Shown here in pieces: positions 1-11,019 of a DNA stretch of 21,452 bases (its first letter is position 1; every line of letters starts with the position of its first letter). Source of the stretch: Chara braunii (taxonomy: Eukaryota; Streptophyta; Charophyceae; Charales; Characeae); assembly GCA_003427395.1 (NCBI GenBank), contig BFEA01000010.1, forward strand, positions 5,592,269 to 5,613,720, in the 5' to 3' direction. Under the pieces are notes generated by a model. The model ran no database searches. It was not told where the DNA came from and was given only the letters and a program-made list of their open reading frames with translations. A program made the translations under genes and the position numbers.

Positions 1-39
<39 letters not shown>

Positions 40-46
40 GATTGTG

Positions 47-100
<54 letters not shown>
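1..100. repeat. GA / GT compound microsatellite
   Basis: (GA)18 at 1-36, a short (TG) run at 44-60 and a (AG) run at 62-100. The last run ends exactly where the left pseudo-LTR of PLE A begins (101), so it is probably the insertion target or an expanded edge of that element. Confidence 0.97.
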
Positions 101-103
<3 letters not shown>

Positions 104-1218
104 GCAATATTTGGACTGTGCGCGAGGGTTTACTTTCACAGAATACACGTCTTGTCCATCATGCAACCAAAACAGTCGCAATTACCCTTCTACCTCTTTG
201 CTCAGGTAATCCTTTCAGCTATTATGATCAGTATATATACCCTTTGGTCCAAATACTTCCCCTTCTGGTTGAACCCTGGTCCCTGTAGTCTCCTGTCATC
301 ATCGAGTCATCGTCGCGTTGCTGAATGACCACCGTTCAAATGTTCTTCTAGTCGTGATATATCGAAATCATTCCTTCTTCAAAAAACTTTGCGTCATTAC
401 GTCACCTGAAGTATCTTCGTCCTTGCTGCTGATATTGGTTATCCCGATGCTCTTCTGGTCGCGATATGTCAAAAAATTCGTTTCTCAAAAAACTTTGCAT
501 CTTCATACGCAATGACATATTCTGGTAGAGCTTTCAAGCATCTGTCCTCGTTTGTGAATTTTAATTTAATTTATTTTATTTGGATTTTGGAATTTGGACT
601 TTTTGTTGTCCTTGCTTGTAGTGCTTTTGCGAATCTTCGAGTGTTGTATCGGTTGAAATCTTGAGATCGGAGATTGATTGTACTTTCCTTGGTCAGTACA
701 TTTTTTGAAGAGTCTTGTTTTGAAAAAAAAATTCGACTGTTTGGTATTTATTTTCGTATGACTTTATCTTCGAAACTCTAGAAATTTCAGTGTTGTATCG
801 GTTTAAATCTTGAGATCGGAGATTGATTGTACTTTCCTTGGTCAGTACATTTTTTGGAGAGTCTTGTTTTGATTTTTTTTTTTTACTGTTTGGTATTTAT
901 TTTCGTACGACTTTATATTTGAAACTCTAGAAATTTTTGCTTGGGCTTCCCATTCGAAATCCGACAAGGTTTTATATTTCGATATGTTTTCGTACAATTC
1001 CTTCAATATTTTCGAGAGAGCCTCAGGTCACCATATTTGTGTTTCATGTATGGGTACTCGGTTGTATATCTGTTGTATTTTGTTTGATGGAAAGGGGAAC
1101 TTACTGTTTGTTCTTTCTGTGGACATTTCAATATTGTTTTTGTGTTTTATTTCTTATTTTAGCAATTCATTATGTCTTTCTTTTTCAGAAATCTAAGAAG
1201 ATATTTCGTTTTGTGTTG
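101..1218 (-). repeat. pseudo-LTR of PLE A, left (3') copy
   Basis: Matches 4708-5706 over its whole length with substitutions and small indels; for example cttgcaatatttgga opens both copies and a block ending ttgtgttg closes both. This copy is longer by about 120 bases, because it carries an internal 149-bp tandem duplication (641-938) that the right copy lacks. The tail of the RT reading frame (to 1185) runs into the right edge of this repeat, as it does in PLE B. Confidence 0.88.
641..938. repeat. 149-bp tandem duplication inside left pseudo-LTR A
   Basis: Two adjacent units starting gtgttgtatcggtt at 641 and 790, nearly identical except for an A-tract versus T-tract and a few substitutions. 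The equivalent part of the right pseudo-LTR (about 5270-5420) has a single unit, so the duplication arose after, or in only one of, the two copies. Confidence 0.9.
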
Positions 1219-3360
1219 TTTGTACAATTCCTGATAAAGGCCAAAATGGTCGAACGTGTTGTCATCCATGAGTATTCCAACAATTTAAGCTTTGTGCAAT
1301 ATAAGTTCAATAGGGCGAACAAGTTCATGTCATATGTGTTTGGTACCATTCTGTGGAAAGTGTCGATGATCGTCAACACTTTCGTGTTCATGTAGTCGAC
1401 ACTTTTTAAATGACGGGTAGACTGAATAAAGAGAGAACTTGCCAATTGCTCCCGGAGTGTAGCTTCATTCTTAAGTTTATGCGTATATTTCAGGAGGGGT
1501 CCATGATCCATCTTCGTGATTCTTGTTTCTAAATAATTCCATTTTGTACTTTGCATATTTTGCGTGATTCTACTTTTAGTGATGAGTGATAACACTTTGT
1601 GAATGAATTAAAGCATGCGGTTTCAGTTTCAATGGTTTTTCGATTAACAACTACTATGATATTACATCATCAACAAATCTAATACCGTGTACGAGTTTTG
1701 GTCCATACCGATTTCAAAACGCCATTTGTATTCGTCATCTGTGCAAAGTTTGCGATCGGCGGACTAAATCCTTTTCCCATGGGCATTGTCGTAACAATGT
1801 ATCTTGTACTTTGAAGTATGCATGTTGAATATGAAAATATAGGAGGTCAATTTTCGTTGTTTTCCATTCATGTATGTGTCATGTGCTTTTTTAAAATTTA
1901 TATGTTTTTTTTTAATTTTATAGCATAGATGAGTTTTCCTTTTGTCTTTCGCTATACTTAGTATCTATTGTATGACGTTCAACACATGTGTATGTTTTAA
2001 GTTAAAGAATATATCCTTTATGTCATATGTCGCTCATGGCACAGTGACATCTTGCTCATATGTCTGTGTTGTCGTTTTGTTGCATTCTTTTAGTTTTGGA
2101 ACCAGTTGATTTGTACCCTGCAGGGCAAATCCTAATTGCCACGTACTGCATAGCAAATATAAGGCTCTTGACAAAAATTTTAATGCGTGTCATGTGGGTT
2201 CACTGTATGTTGGTACAATTGGGTGTGTTCTGGATACATCTTTGTTTTTTGGTATTACGTACGCATTTCCATATAATCTATTATCATCCCACTTAACCAC
2301 TTTCCCAAATGCATGATATATTTGCTCTACTTGTTGGAGAATCTCACATGTTGTTTGTTGGATGACTTCGTAGTGTACAAACTCTAAGAAGACGGATTTG
2401 CTTTTTTCAAACCACGCCCTTGGGCCTTGCGCATTCAGTATATGTTTCATCGGGATTTTTATCTAGCCGTGATAATATATATATCCCTTCAATTTGTTCT
2501 TCACCTGCCACACTACAGAGATATCCAGGTGCTGTTTATCATTGATGTTCGAGATCATACAATCGGATAAATCCTCATGTGTTCCTTGCATAAATCTTAT
2601 TTTTGGTGGTATGCAAGGATGTAGTCTGTACTATGGCTCTATGCACTATCTGTTTTCCTGTTCTTGCATTCATATAAGGTACGTTCTTTGCATTCTACAC
2701 GAGTTCGTTTTCTTCAATGTGACTTAATCGACAAGCAACATGTGATTTTATCTTTGGAAGCTGACTCATTAGGCATTCACATACGGGCAGTGTCTCCATT
2801 ACCTGTCTGTGATTATGCAAGATTTCATCGATTGGTTTTTATTTTTTTTTAACATTACCTGCATGCGTGATACCAAATCTTTTGTCAGGTTGAAATTCTT
2901 TATGCTTCCAATTATAGCATCGGATGTTGCGTTGCGAATTTGCTTTATGTTGATTTGCGTGACATATGAAATTTTGAATGTCAATCTTCGTTTGATATAG
3001 AATGCAAACTTTTTTTTTGATATCCTGGCAAATACACCCTTTAAAGTTCCACGTCTCTTGCCCATGATGAAACCGACTTTTGTCAGTAGGACAAGTAGAT
3101 CATCCAATGATAACTTAGATAATTATTTCCTTCTTCATGGGGCTTTTAGACAGTTAATCAATGTGTTCCTATGTTTATTCGATGATGGTCCTGTGTATAT
3201 TAACTTGATAACGCAGAATGTATAGCCACCTTCCAGTAAATTTCTGCATTCCTTGAGCTTATACTGTACTTCCTCTACGTCAATTATGATAAACTCGAAT
3301 GTTGGTTTGATCACCTTCCATTTCTCATATCATAACTTGCCTTCAATACTTTGTATTGTT
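1185..3360 (-). pseudogene. Reverse transcriptase remnant of PLE A
   Basis: Read right to left, broken segments line up with the RT of PLE B. They are: a linker at 3130-3360 (FEFIIIDVEEV... aligned to B residues about 150-225); 2799-3107 (aligned to B residues 236-302); the CxC...HV element at about 2715-2800 (CECLM...KSHVA, B has CPCRY...GHVS); RT motifs 1-2 in 2190-2450 (AYVIPKNKD); motif 3 near 1960-2027 (YDIKDIF); motif 5 near 1750-1795 (MPMGKGFSPPIANFA); the catalytic FVDD box near 1660-1680; and the C-terminal part at 1185-1595. TGA, TAA and TAG all occur in frame and several frame changes are needed. The product was a PLE RT that copies element RNA at a nicked target; this copy cannot make it. 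Confidence 0.8.
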
Positions 3361-3438
3361 GCTTTCGGTTGTAGAATCTGGATCAACTTCATTGTGTGAG
3401 TGAATCTCGTAGATTTAAACATTACCGACATATTTTGA

Positions 3439-3828
3439 TTAATTGTACTTCTCCCGGATTTCTCTTCTCTTCTTTGATTTATATTCTTTCGTTGCTTCCT
3501 TTTCTTTCCCATGTATGCTCATGTATGGATTTAGTCTGTTAACGAGAGCCTCTTCTATCTTGGTTACTTCGGACTTCACCGCCGTCCATATTGGTATGAG
3601 TGCGTACTTATGCCAACCAAATTTCCATAGCCAGCTGTATAACTTGTGTTGCACACCCTTCCCAATCTTCCGAGCCAGGTTAACATGCTCACACCACCTA
3701 TTATCCACTCGCCGCCCCATCTTCCCTATGTAAAAGTGACTACACCATGGTGAAGCGAGTACATATACACAATGATTCGCATCTAGGAGTGTATCTACTC
3801 GTGTATACTGAGCCGTCCATAAATCCAC
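3439..3828 (-). pseudogene. GIY-YIG endonuclease domain of PLE A (fragment)
   Basis: An open stretch of about 130 codons. It shows CVY at residues 20-22, FYIG at 32-35, R44 and H48 in RWCEH, E92/E93 in KIEEAL and N100 in LNPYM, which is the full GIY-YIG catalytic set. It matches the N-terminus of the PLE B nuclease over the run VYxLASPW. The open stretch has no ATG ahead of the motif, so the domain was entered from upstream. In the family this domain nicks DNA to prime reverse transcription. It lies upstream of the RT remnant, the permuted order, whereas classical Penelope elements carry it at the C-terminus. TAA ends it at 3439 and the frame breaks soon after. Confidence 0.82.
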
Positions 3829-3933
3829 AAATGATCAGTATAACCTATTATAGACTATCGAGGGCAGTATTCCATGACCAGTACTGATCATTAGCAATTG
3901 AGGGCAGTGTATCTACTCGTGTATACTGAGCAG
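3789..3933. repeat. 118-bp-spaced direct repeat upstream of the PLE A nuclease
   Basis: The stretch gtgtatctactcgtgtatac occurs at about 3789 and 3907. The extra copy inserts about 118 bases into what would be the leader of the GIY-YIG domain, which helps explain the frame break there. Confidence 0.8.
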
Positions 3934-4707
3934 TTCATATCTCCTCCTTGAGGTCGGTTGTGAACCATGCTCTGTTACCACGCGGTGAAAAATCGTTTCG
4001 CCTCAGTTCCCACTGCCTTTGACCAAATATTTTGGGTGATTCCGATTCAACTATTTTTTTCCTAACTGATGTTGATCTTAATTTGCGTCTACGGTCTCGT
4101 GGTGTTCTGGATATCCCTTGTTTGATTCACTTTCTTCCTTGCGATGCCGATTACGATGATGAAGAGGAGTGTCTGTGCCTCTGTCTCACCGACGATGAAC
4201 GCGAACGCGCCATCTTCCCTGAAGTACTTGGCACCGTGGGTGTGGTAATTGGCACATTGGTTATAGTACTTTGCACCTTGGGTGTGGTTCCTCCACAAAA
4301 CGTCACGAATGAAAAAGGATCACAAAATCAGGTTGGTGAAGATAAGAAAAGAGACAAATACACGAGTGAACTACGTACTGAAATGAAGGAGTATGACAAA
4401 ATAACAAAAAATCCAACATGGTAAAATAGCGAACATGTCACAAACAGACCAACCAGAAATGTACAATAAGCGTTGAATCGAACCTCCAATCGCTAAAAGA
4501 TAGCGCTGCCAATACCCAACAAATAACCAATCAAACCAGCTTCATGCATTCGTTCCAACTGCAACTACTAAGCCACCGGTTAGTATGATCACGACAAGTA
4601 GAAAAACACAAATATATGTAGCCTATAGTTGTATACCAACCTGGAATCAATGCCGATCTTCACGGGTGCTTCCCGTGAGTTCAAAGCACCGTGCCTTGAG
4701 ATATACA
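3829..4707 (-). other. Degenerate upstream region of PLE A
   Basis: No intact gene. On the minus strand around 4020-4230 there is a Ser/Arg/Lys-rich reading (runs such as RSRSSS and SSSSS, then KKIVESESPK). It sits where PLE B has its acidic-Ser and basic linker upstream of the nuclease. I could not identify a zinc knuckle here with confidence. The overlapping plus-strand open stretch 4032-4424 has no recognisable domain. Confidence 0.4.
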
Positions 4708-5706
4708 CTTGCAATATTTGGACAACACGTGCGAAACTTTACTTTCACAGAATACACGTCATGTCCATGGCATGTGACCAAAACAGTTGCGATTACACTT
4801 CTACCTCTCTGCTCATGTAATCCTTTTAACCATTATCATCAATATATATACCATTTGGTCCAAATACTTCCCGTCCGACTGAACCCTAGTCCCTGCAGTC
4901 TTCTCTCATCATCGTGTCATCGTTGCGTTACTTAATCACCACCATTCAGATGTTATTATAGTCGCGATATGTCGAAATCATTCCTTCTCCGAAAAACTCT
5001 GCGTCATTATGTCCCTTGAAGTATCTTCGTCGTTGCTGCTGATATCGGTTATCCCGATGCTCTTCTGGTCGATATATGTTGAAAATTTCATTTCCGAAAA
5101 ATCTATGCGTCTTCATATCCAATGAAGTGTCTCGGTAAAACTTTCATGTATCCTTTATTTCCATCATCTGTCCTCGTTTGTGAATTTTTATTTGATTTGA
5201 TTTTATTTGGATTTTAGAATTTAGACTTTATTTTTTTTTATCCTTGCTTGCAGTGCTTTTGCGAATATTCCGATGTTATATCTGTTTAAATCCTTAGGTC
5301 GGAGATCGATTGCACTTTTCGAGGTCGGTACGTTTTTTGGAGAGCCTCGCTTTGAATTTCTTTTTCGATTGTTTGATATTTATTTCTGTATGACCTTATT
5401 CGAAACCCTAGAAATTCTTGCTCGGCCTTTCCATATGAAATCCGACAAGGTTTTATATTTCAACATGTTTTGGTACAATTCCTTCGATATTATGAAGAGA
5501 GGCCCAAGTCGCCGTATTTATGTTTCATATACGGGTACTCCATTGTTTAACCGTTGTATTTCGTTTGATAGAAAAGGGAGCTTACTGTTTTTTTTTCTTT
5601 CCATGGACATTTCGACATTGTTTTTGTGTGTTACTTACTTTTGATTTTACCAATTTCTTATGTTTTTCTTTTCCATAAATTCCAAAAGACATTTCACATT
5701 GTGTTG
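4708..5706 (-). repeat. pseudo-LTR of PLE A, right (5') copy
   Basis: Direct-repeat partner of 101-1218, with the same opening cttgcaatatttgga and the same closing block. It lacks the 149-bp internal duplication. No microsatellite adjoins its right edge. I saw no convincing hammerhead core in either A copy. Confidence 0.88.
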
Positions 5707-6370
5707 AGGAGGCAGAGAACGTCTTCTTAGTCCCAAGATTCCCCGGAAACCTAAACGAAGGGTAGTCAAGCTTCGACACGGGAAACACGTACGGACCGTC
5801 TCGTTGAGACTTGTATGAGTCCTTTAACTGATATAAGAGAACCTCGACGAGGATGTCGAAAAAAACTCCGGGCTATTGTCGGGTGACCAAAAGTAGTCGG
5901 CCACCTGAAATGGGGAGAACAAGATCTTCGAGTGAACGACTAGATAAAATTTTTTGGGTATTTTTGTCAGACATGTCACGGAAAATTACGGGATCCAAGA
6001 TAGACTTTTAATTTTCCTTGATCACCCACTGATACTAACCCTTAATCTTTGATAATTGGACAACCACTTCTACTGCCCCTAATATCCACCTTTTTCATCT
6101 GTTTTGAGATTGTATTCGAATCAGCTGGCCGTGGGACGAGGGTAAGCTTGCAAGCCCTCACGCGACTTTTTCTACAGCGACCAGTTGACGAGGAAATGGG
6201 GCCTCAAATTTTATTTAATTTAATGATGAAATCAAAGATAAGTAATAAAATAAAAATTAATAAAAAAAATTAAAATAAATGATTATTTTATTATTGAACA
6301 TTTTTTACCCAATTATACCCTCGTTGATTTTAACCATATTTTACGTATTTATTATTCCTTGCTGATTTAA
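5707..6370. other. No gene seen
   Basis: Mixed-composition to AT-rich DNA with no coherent protein on either strand, ending in an A/T-rich stretch (about 6205-6300). I see no recognisable feature. Confidence 0.5.
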
Positions 6371-6374
6371 ACCA

Positions 6375-6700
6375 TAGCTACGCCGGACCGGACCCTGGAC
6401 AAAATCCGGGCTTCGGAACTTGGAACTTCTGAGTCCTTCCAGGCTTCCGGAACACCGGAAATTTCTGCATGATCCAGACCGAGGTCCGGATCCCCTTTCC
6501 GAATATGTATCCGGATACCTCGGATTTTTCGGGAAAACAAAAGAACACCGCGTACGTACATACAATACCTCGTTGTGTTGTCATATTCGGTGTATAGTAA
6601 AAAAAATATAGGTTATCTGATCAGACGTTTGGGACCCCCCTGACCGTCTGGGGTTGTCCGCTCGGACAACCGGTCGGACGTCCTTCCCGGGCAGTTTGTT
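6375..6700. repeat. CCGGA-rich palindromic patch
   Basis: Many tccgga/ccggaa words, including a ttccgg...ccggaa hairpin near 6445-6460, and the near-perfect 20-base palindrome GGTTGTCCGCTCGGACAACC at 6652-6671. No coding signal. Possibly the end of an unrecognised DNA element. Confidence 0.45.
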
Positions 6701-6872
6701 CGAGCCTGAAAAAAAAAAAAAAAAAATGGTACTCAGAAAAATATGAAAAACAACTATGTTATGCAAAAAAATAAACTAAACAACTTGTGCCTTGGGATGA
6801 TATCAAAATTCGTTATCAAATTTAAAATAAAAAATAAAATAAAATAAAAACCCTATTTTTTTTTCCTGGGGA

Positions 6873-6931
6873 TCCGGCGTTTCCAAAACGCCGGACCCCC
6901 TACATGTATCTGGTCTATGGTTGAGACCAGA

Positions 6932-6976
<45 letters not shown>

Positions 6977-7012
6977 TCTCAACCATAGACCAGATACATG
7001 CAGGGGGTCCGG
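6873..7012. repeat. Foldback structure around a 35-base T tract
   Basis: Arms 6891-6929 and 6974-7012 are inverted copies matching at 38 of 39 positions, separated by a spacer with about 35 consecutive T (6935-6969). The left arm also contains its own hairpin (atctggtct at 6908-6916 with its complement at 6924-6932). A further GC-rich hairpin, tccggcgttt with its complement, lies just outside at 6873-6895. Such nested structures occur in foldback elements and as replication or assembly artefacts. Confidence 0.85.
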
Positions 7013-9180
7013 CCGGATTTTGGCAGAAAAAACCAGTTTTGATTTCGTTCAAAAAATATAATATGCCCGTTTTGACGAAATAGCTGTTACAGAGAGTAGT
7101 GCCAAGAAGCAGACCACTAGAGCGCTAGCGTCCAAACGAAAAGGAATGACTGCTTAATTAAACGCGCGTATGTTTTCGGAGTTAACCATGCACAGACTGA
7201 TAAATCGTCATTCACATCTCCCATGCGTTCTCAACACAGAAGCATACAGATTACATTTCTTCCAACACTCTATGATCATCTCGCCCTTAGTCACCCCCAG
7301 TACCCGACCTTTTATTCAACCACCACCGAAAACAACAGTTCATGAGAGCTCGCGCACTAGAAGGTTAACGAGAGCTGAACATGGATGGGGCTGATGACTT
7401 CAACTACTTCGCCTGCGCGTTGAACGTGCTCAAGGCAAGTAGTATCCACCAAGACATGTAGCCCTCATCTCTCTCTTTCGCGTAACTGACTGACGCACTG
7501 TCACGCTAATCAAGCACGGAGTGCGCAACACACGGATTTCAAATATTTCCTCACCCGCTCCTTCAAGAGAGCGGTTTCGTATGCGTGAATCCGGAGGAAC
7601 AAGTGCACCCCTCCCTACTGCAACAGGCTGATCACGCGATGATGATGATTTCTTCGAGTGGGTGGCAGTCTCGCAAACTAATACTTAGAGCTATCGCCTC
7701 AACGCCAGTGATGACGTTCGTGGAAATCATGTTCGTGGCCTGAGCACGCCGCCTGTACTCAGATACAAGCAAAAGAGTAAATTTGAACATGGTACCAATC
7801 CCCTCCGTCGATCATGCGGAGGCTAAGAGAGATGAGAAAGAAGGGGAGTAAACATTCATAGTCTGTGCCACCACGACTGTTCGCTCACGGACATCTCTCA
7901 AGGGTCTGACTTCCGCCGTGTACTTGCATTCGTGCCACCACACACCATGTGCACTAGTTCGCGACTAGACTCACTCCGGACGTGGAAGATGGCGCGGCCC
8001 TCAGAAAACAGCTACTTAGACCCCATGAAGGGGGGATGATCTCGCCACTCTGACCATGCGAAGTTGACGTTAACCGCAACTCATAGTCTCTTGGGTACCC
8101 CTACCCACGCACTTTGACGTTTTCCTCTCTCTTTTGTGTCTCGCCTTCCCTTCCCTGTTCTTGAGCGTGACCATTGCGCGCGTGACTGCCTCGTAACTGC
8201 TTCGCGCTCTCAGTCCTGTTGCCCTGGTCCTGAGTTGGCCTTCAGACCTTTCTCCACGGGCTCTGCAGACTGGTGATCTCGCCGCCACTGGTCCCATCCA
8301 TGCCAAGACAGGGTCGCCTCGGCGTCGCTCATTTCAGACCCCCCTTCGGAGTCTCGATCGACGCGCTGCACCTTTCTAGCCGTGGTCCCTGTAGACGAGT
8401 TGTCCTCATGGTAAGTGACAATCACCCGCATTCCCACAGTTACCCCGTCTCACCTGCATCTCCGCTCAGCCCTGTTGTGCGCCTTGGTAATAGCCGCATG
8501 CAGTCTCTCGTGTCTTCTCATTTCCTGTTCTAAGTGGCAACCAACGTTAATCTTCAACCTTACCTCTCCCGCAGTTTTTCGTATGTCAGTATAGCCTCAA
8601 CTAAGGTACCCTTCTCATCCTCTCGTTCCCACATCCAAGAGTACCTGATATACCTTGGCCTATAGCCACGCAGACCATCTCGGTCTGCTATAGCGACCTT
8701 CAGAATAGCCAATGGCTTAATACCTGGATCACACACACAGATAGCCCGCGAACGGGGTACCTCACCGTTCTGCCCTTCTCCCTCAAACTACTAGCGTTAG
8801 CCGAATGGGGCTGCCTACGCGCTTCTATCGGCCATTGGCCAATGACTCGTTTGCTCCACCCTGTATAGGCTCACCACTCACCACGATCCCTGCGCTCTAA
8901 ATGAACAATTCAAATAGCCCTCCTTTTAAATTCTTCATATTAAAAATTTAAAGTGCCCAAAATAATAAAATAAATAAGATCAAATAATTCAAGAAAGGTG
9001 GGAGACTGCGACTCAACGGTCAGAGCACGAACCGAACTTACTGCGTTACTGTCAATCACTAATCCTCATGATGTAACTACCGTGACAGGCCTGAAGCGGT
9101 AGTCCCATAACGAGATACCGACGGACACACTCCTCCCTTCAAAACACTCCGTCGGCCTACTCCTATTGGGTACCTGCGTC
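7013..9180. other. 2.2 kb with no recognisable gene
   Basis: Moderate GC. Only short open stretches without domain content or repeats (for example 8070-8306 minus and 8273-8533 plus, which overlap each other). I found no retroelement motif, RNA gene or tandem repeat here. Confidence 0.5.
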
Positions 9181-9188
9181 CGATGGCA

Positions 9189-9272
9189 AGGAGGGGGCTT
9201 ATGACCCTCCACGCGGGGGGTGATAAGCCTCCTACCAAAGCGGCCTTGGGATGCCCCCGCTTTTGGGGTCCC
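9189..9272. other. Two strong adjacent hairpins
   Basis: AGGAGG 9189-9194 pairs with 9228-9233, CTTAT 9198-9202 with 9223-9227, and a C-rich/G-rich run closes an ACGC loop, giving a stem of about 18 pairs with a small bulge. A second hairpin follows at 9248-9272 (gggatgcccc with ggggtccc). This points to structured RNA or the terminus of an element. Function unknown. Confidence 0.5.
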
Positions 9273-9341
9273 ACTGAGTGGCGCCCAGCCGGAGAGAGAT
9301 GGTTAACGAGTGCATATATTTTCAGGTCTCCTTTCCAGGCA

Positions 9342-9507
9342 GTTCAACCACTTTAGGTTAGTACACCACTTTCAGGTTGTGTGTGGATCTATACATGGGG
9401 TTGTCTGGAACCGCCTTCAACCAGTTCAACCACTTCAGGTTGATACACCACTTTCAGATTGCCTACAGATCTATTGCAAATGGTGGGATGGGGTTACCTG
9501 AAACCCC
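9342..9507. repeat. Two diverged units of an 83-bp tandem repeat
   Basis: Units start gttcaaccacttyaggtt at about 9342 and 9425. They share the caaccacttcaggt word with the 136-bp array that follows and look like its diverged edge. Confidence 0.65.
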
Positions 9508-9509
9508 TT

Positions 9510-10200
9510 TCAGAAGCTTCAACCACTTCAGCAGTTTCAGGTCCCCACCTGAAATTCGTGAAATGACCTGAAGTGACTGAAGCTTCTGAAAGGGGTTTCA
9601 GGTACCCCCATCCAATCGTTTGGATGGGGGTACATGAAACCCCTTTCAGAAGCTTCAGCCACTTCAGCGGTTTTGGGTCCCCACCTGAAATTCCTGAAAT
9701 GACCTGAAGTGGTTGAAGCTTCTGAAAGGGGTTTCAGGTACCCCCATCGAAATGGTTGGATGTACCTGAAACCCCTTTCAGAAGCTTCAGCCACTTCATC
9801 GGTTTAAGGTCCCCACCTGAGATTCCTGAAATTACCTGAAGTGGCTAAAGCTTCTGAAAGGGGTTTCAGGTACCCCGATCTAACTATTTAGGGGGGGTTA
9901 CCTGAAAGCCTTTTCAGAACCTTCAACCACTTCAGCGGTTTCAGGTCCCAACCTGAAATTCCTGAAATGACCTAAAGTGGCTAAAGCTTCTGAAAAGGGT
10001 TTCAGGTACCCGCATCCAACCATTTGGATGGGGGTACCTGAAACCCCATTCAGAAGCTTCAGCCACTTCAGCGGTTTCAGGTCCCCACCTGAAATTCCTA
10101 AAATGACCTGAAGTGCCTGAAAAAACAGGCAGAAAAAAACAAACAAATATAAAACTTGTCCTCCAAACCACCCGAAACTTCTGAAATGACCTGAAGTGTC
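9510..10200. repeat. Internally palindromic satellite array, unit about 136 bp
   Basis: The word gtccc(c/a)acctgar starts at 9541, 9677, 9809, 9945 and 10081, so spacings are 136, 132, 136 and 136. Within each unit a run ending tacccccatc is followed by its inverted complement, and gaagcttctgaaa... by ...tttcagaagcttc, so each monomer can fold into a long hairpin. The period is not a multiple of three, so the repeated open frames on the minus strand are by-products rather than a repeat protein. Confidence 0.9.
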
Positions 10201-10279
10201 TTTAGGCCATTTCAGCGGCTTCAGACCACTTCAGAATCTTTCATTCTGAAATTTCAAGTGGTCGTTAACCGCGAGTGCA

Positions 10280-10830
10280 GCCGGACAGTTCATACACAAG
10301 GTGATAAGCGAGAGGCCGGGCCAGTCTAGGCCACCACTTTGCACTCATGGCTCATGAACGAACCGTGGACTCCTCGCGAGAGCGACAGAAGGAGGAGATC
10401 AAAATCCTCCAGGTCAGGACCACCATACCCACTACTCGATGGCGACCCTTTGACACTCTCGCCAGGACACCCAGACTATAGCGGGTCTGGTCACCCTATG
10501 ACGGTAGACCTCCCGTCAGTCAAACTGTCCCGTACCCAGATTTTTAACCACTGCGGTCGGGGGCTGGCTCACCCACCAGTTTTTTGGTCTAGGGCGCTCG
10601 CTGCCCCGCCCAAATTTTTGAACGTGGGACCCGGTCTAACCACGGTTCCAGACTCTGGCGAACCTCATTGGATTGCATCGTGTGACTGTGGTAGGGTTCC
10701 AACTGACCCATTTTGACCTCATAGGCTAAACTCCCGGAGTCTTAGCCTCAGTCAACTACGAAATTCGACACTTGCGTAGGGGACCTGCTGACCCCACCAG
10801 ATTGAAACCTAATGTGGTAAGGCTATGACT
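10280..10830. other. No gene recognised
   Basis: GC-moderate DNA. The plus-strand open stretch 10339-10716 (125 codons) shows no domain, and its composition is not convincingly coding. No repeats found with the rest of the window. Confidence 0.45.
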
Positions 10831-11019
10831 AGCCCCGACAATCGAAGCATCTTTAGGTTTAGAGAAGAAAACCCTAGGGACAGACAATCAAACAACATCT
10901 CATATCCCCAACCAGACAATCCATGCCCCAAATAACAGAACAAACATTTCTCAAGAAACGTCCCTTCAGTCTTAAGAGGCACTGAACATAAGAAAACGAC
11001 AACCAACAATGCACTTCTT

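Larger units (their letters stand above)
101..5706 (-). mobile_element. Penelope-like element A (old, N-terminal GIY-YIG type)
   Basis: About 1 kb direct repeats (101-1218 and 4708-5706) flank a minus-strand remnant that encodes a GIY-YIG nuclease followed by reverse transcriptase pieces in the same order as in the better-preserved element at 13999-20938. Direct flanking repeats, called pseudo-LTRs, are the usual result of tandem PLE insertion. The body is AT-rich and full of stops of all three kinds and frameshifts, so the copy is dead. Its left (3') end abuts a GA microsatellite. Assignment to the permuted PLE clade rests on order of domains and short matched motifs read by eye; the element boundaries are those of the repeats. 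Confidence 0.8.

Noticed and set aside
207-240. Hammerhead-like core in pseudo-LTR A (ctgatca...gaaagg on the minus strand)
   Set aside because: The core is altered (ctgatca), no stem I can form with the downstream sequence, and the right copy lacks GAAA.
4440-4500. A T-loop-like word (ggttcgattc on the minus strand) suggesting a tRNA gene
   Set aside because: No matching D arm, anticodon arm or acceptor stem could be placed around it.
7391-7430. Plus-strand ctgatga near 7391 as a hammerhead
   Set aside because: No GAAA or stem III follows at a suitable distance.
9537-10171. Repeated minus-strand open frames with FRNFRWGPETAEVAEASE-like units
   Set aside because: They come from a 136-bp repeat that is not a multiple of three and is palindromic; frame openness is a by-product.
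10339-10716. 125-codon plus-strand open stretch
   Set aside because: No domain, no conserved pattern, unremarkable composition; length alone is not evidence.
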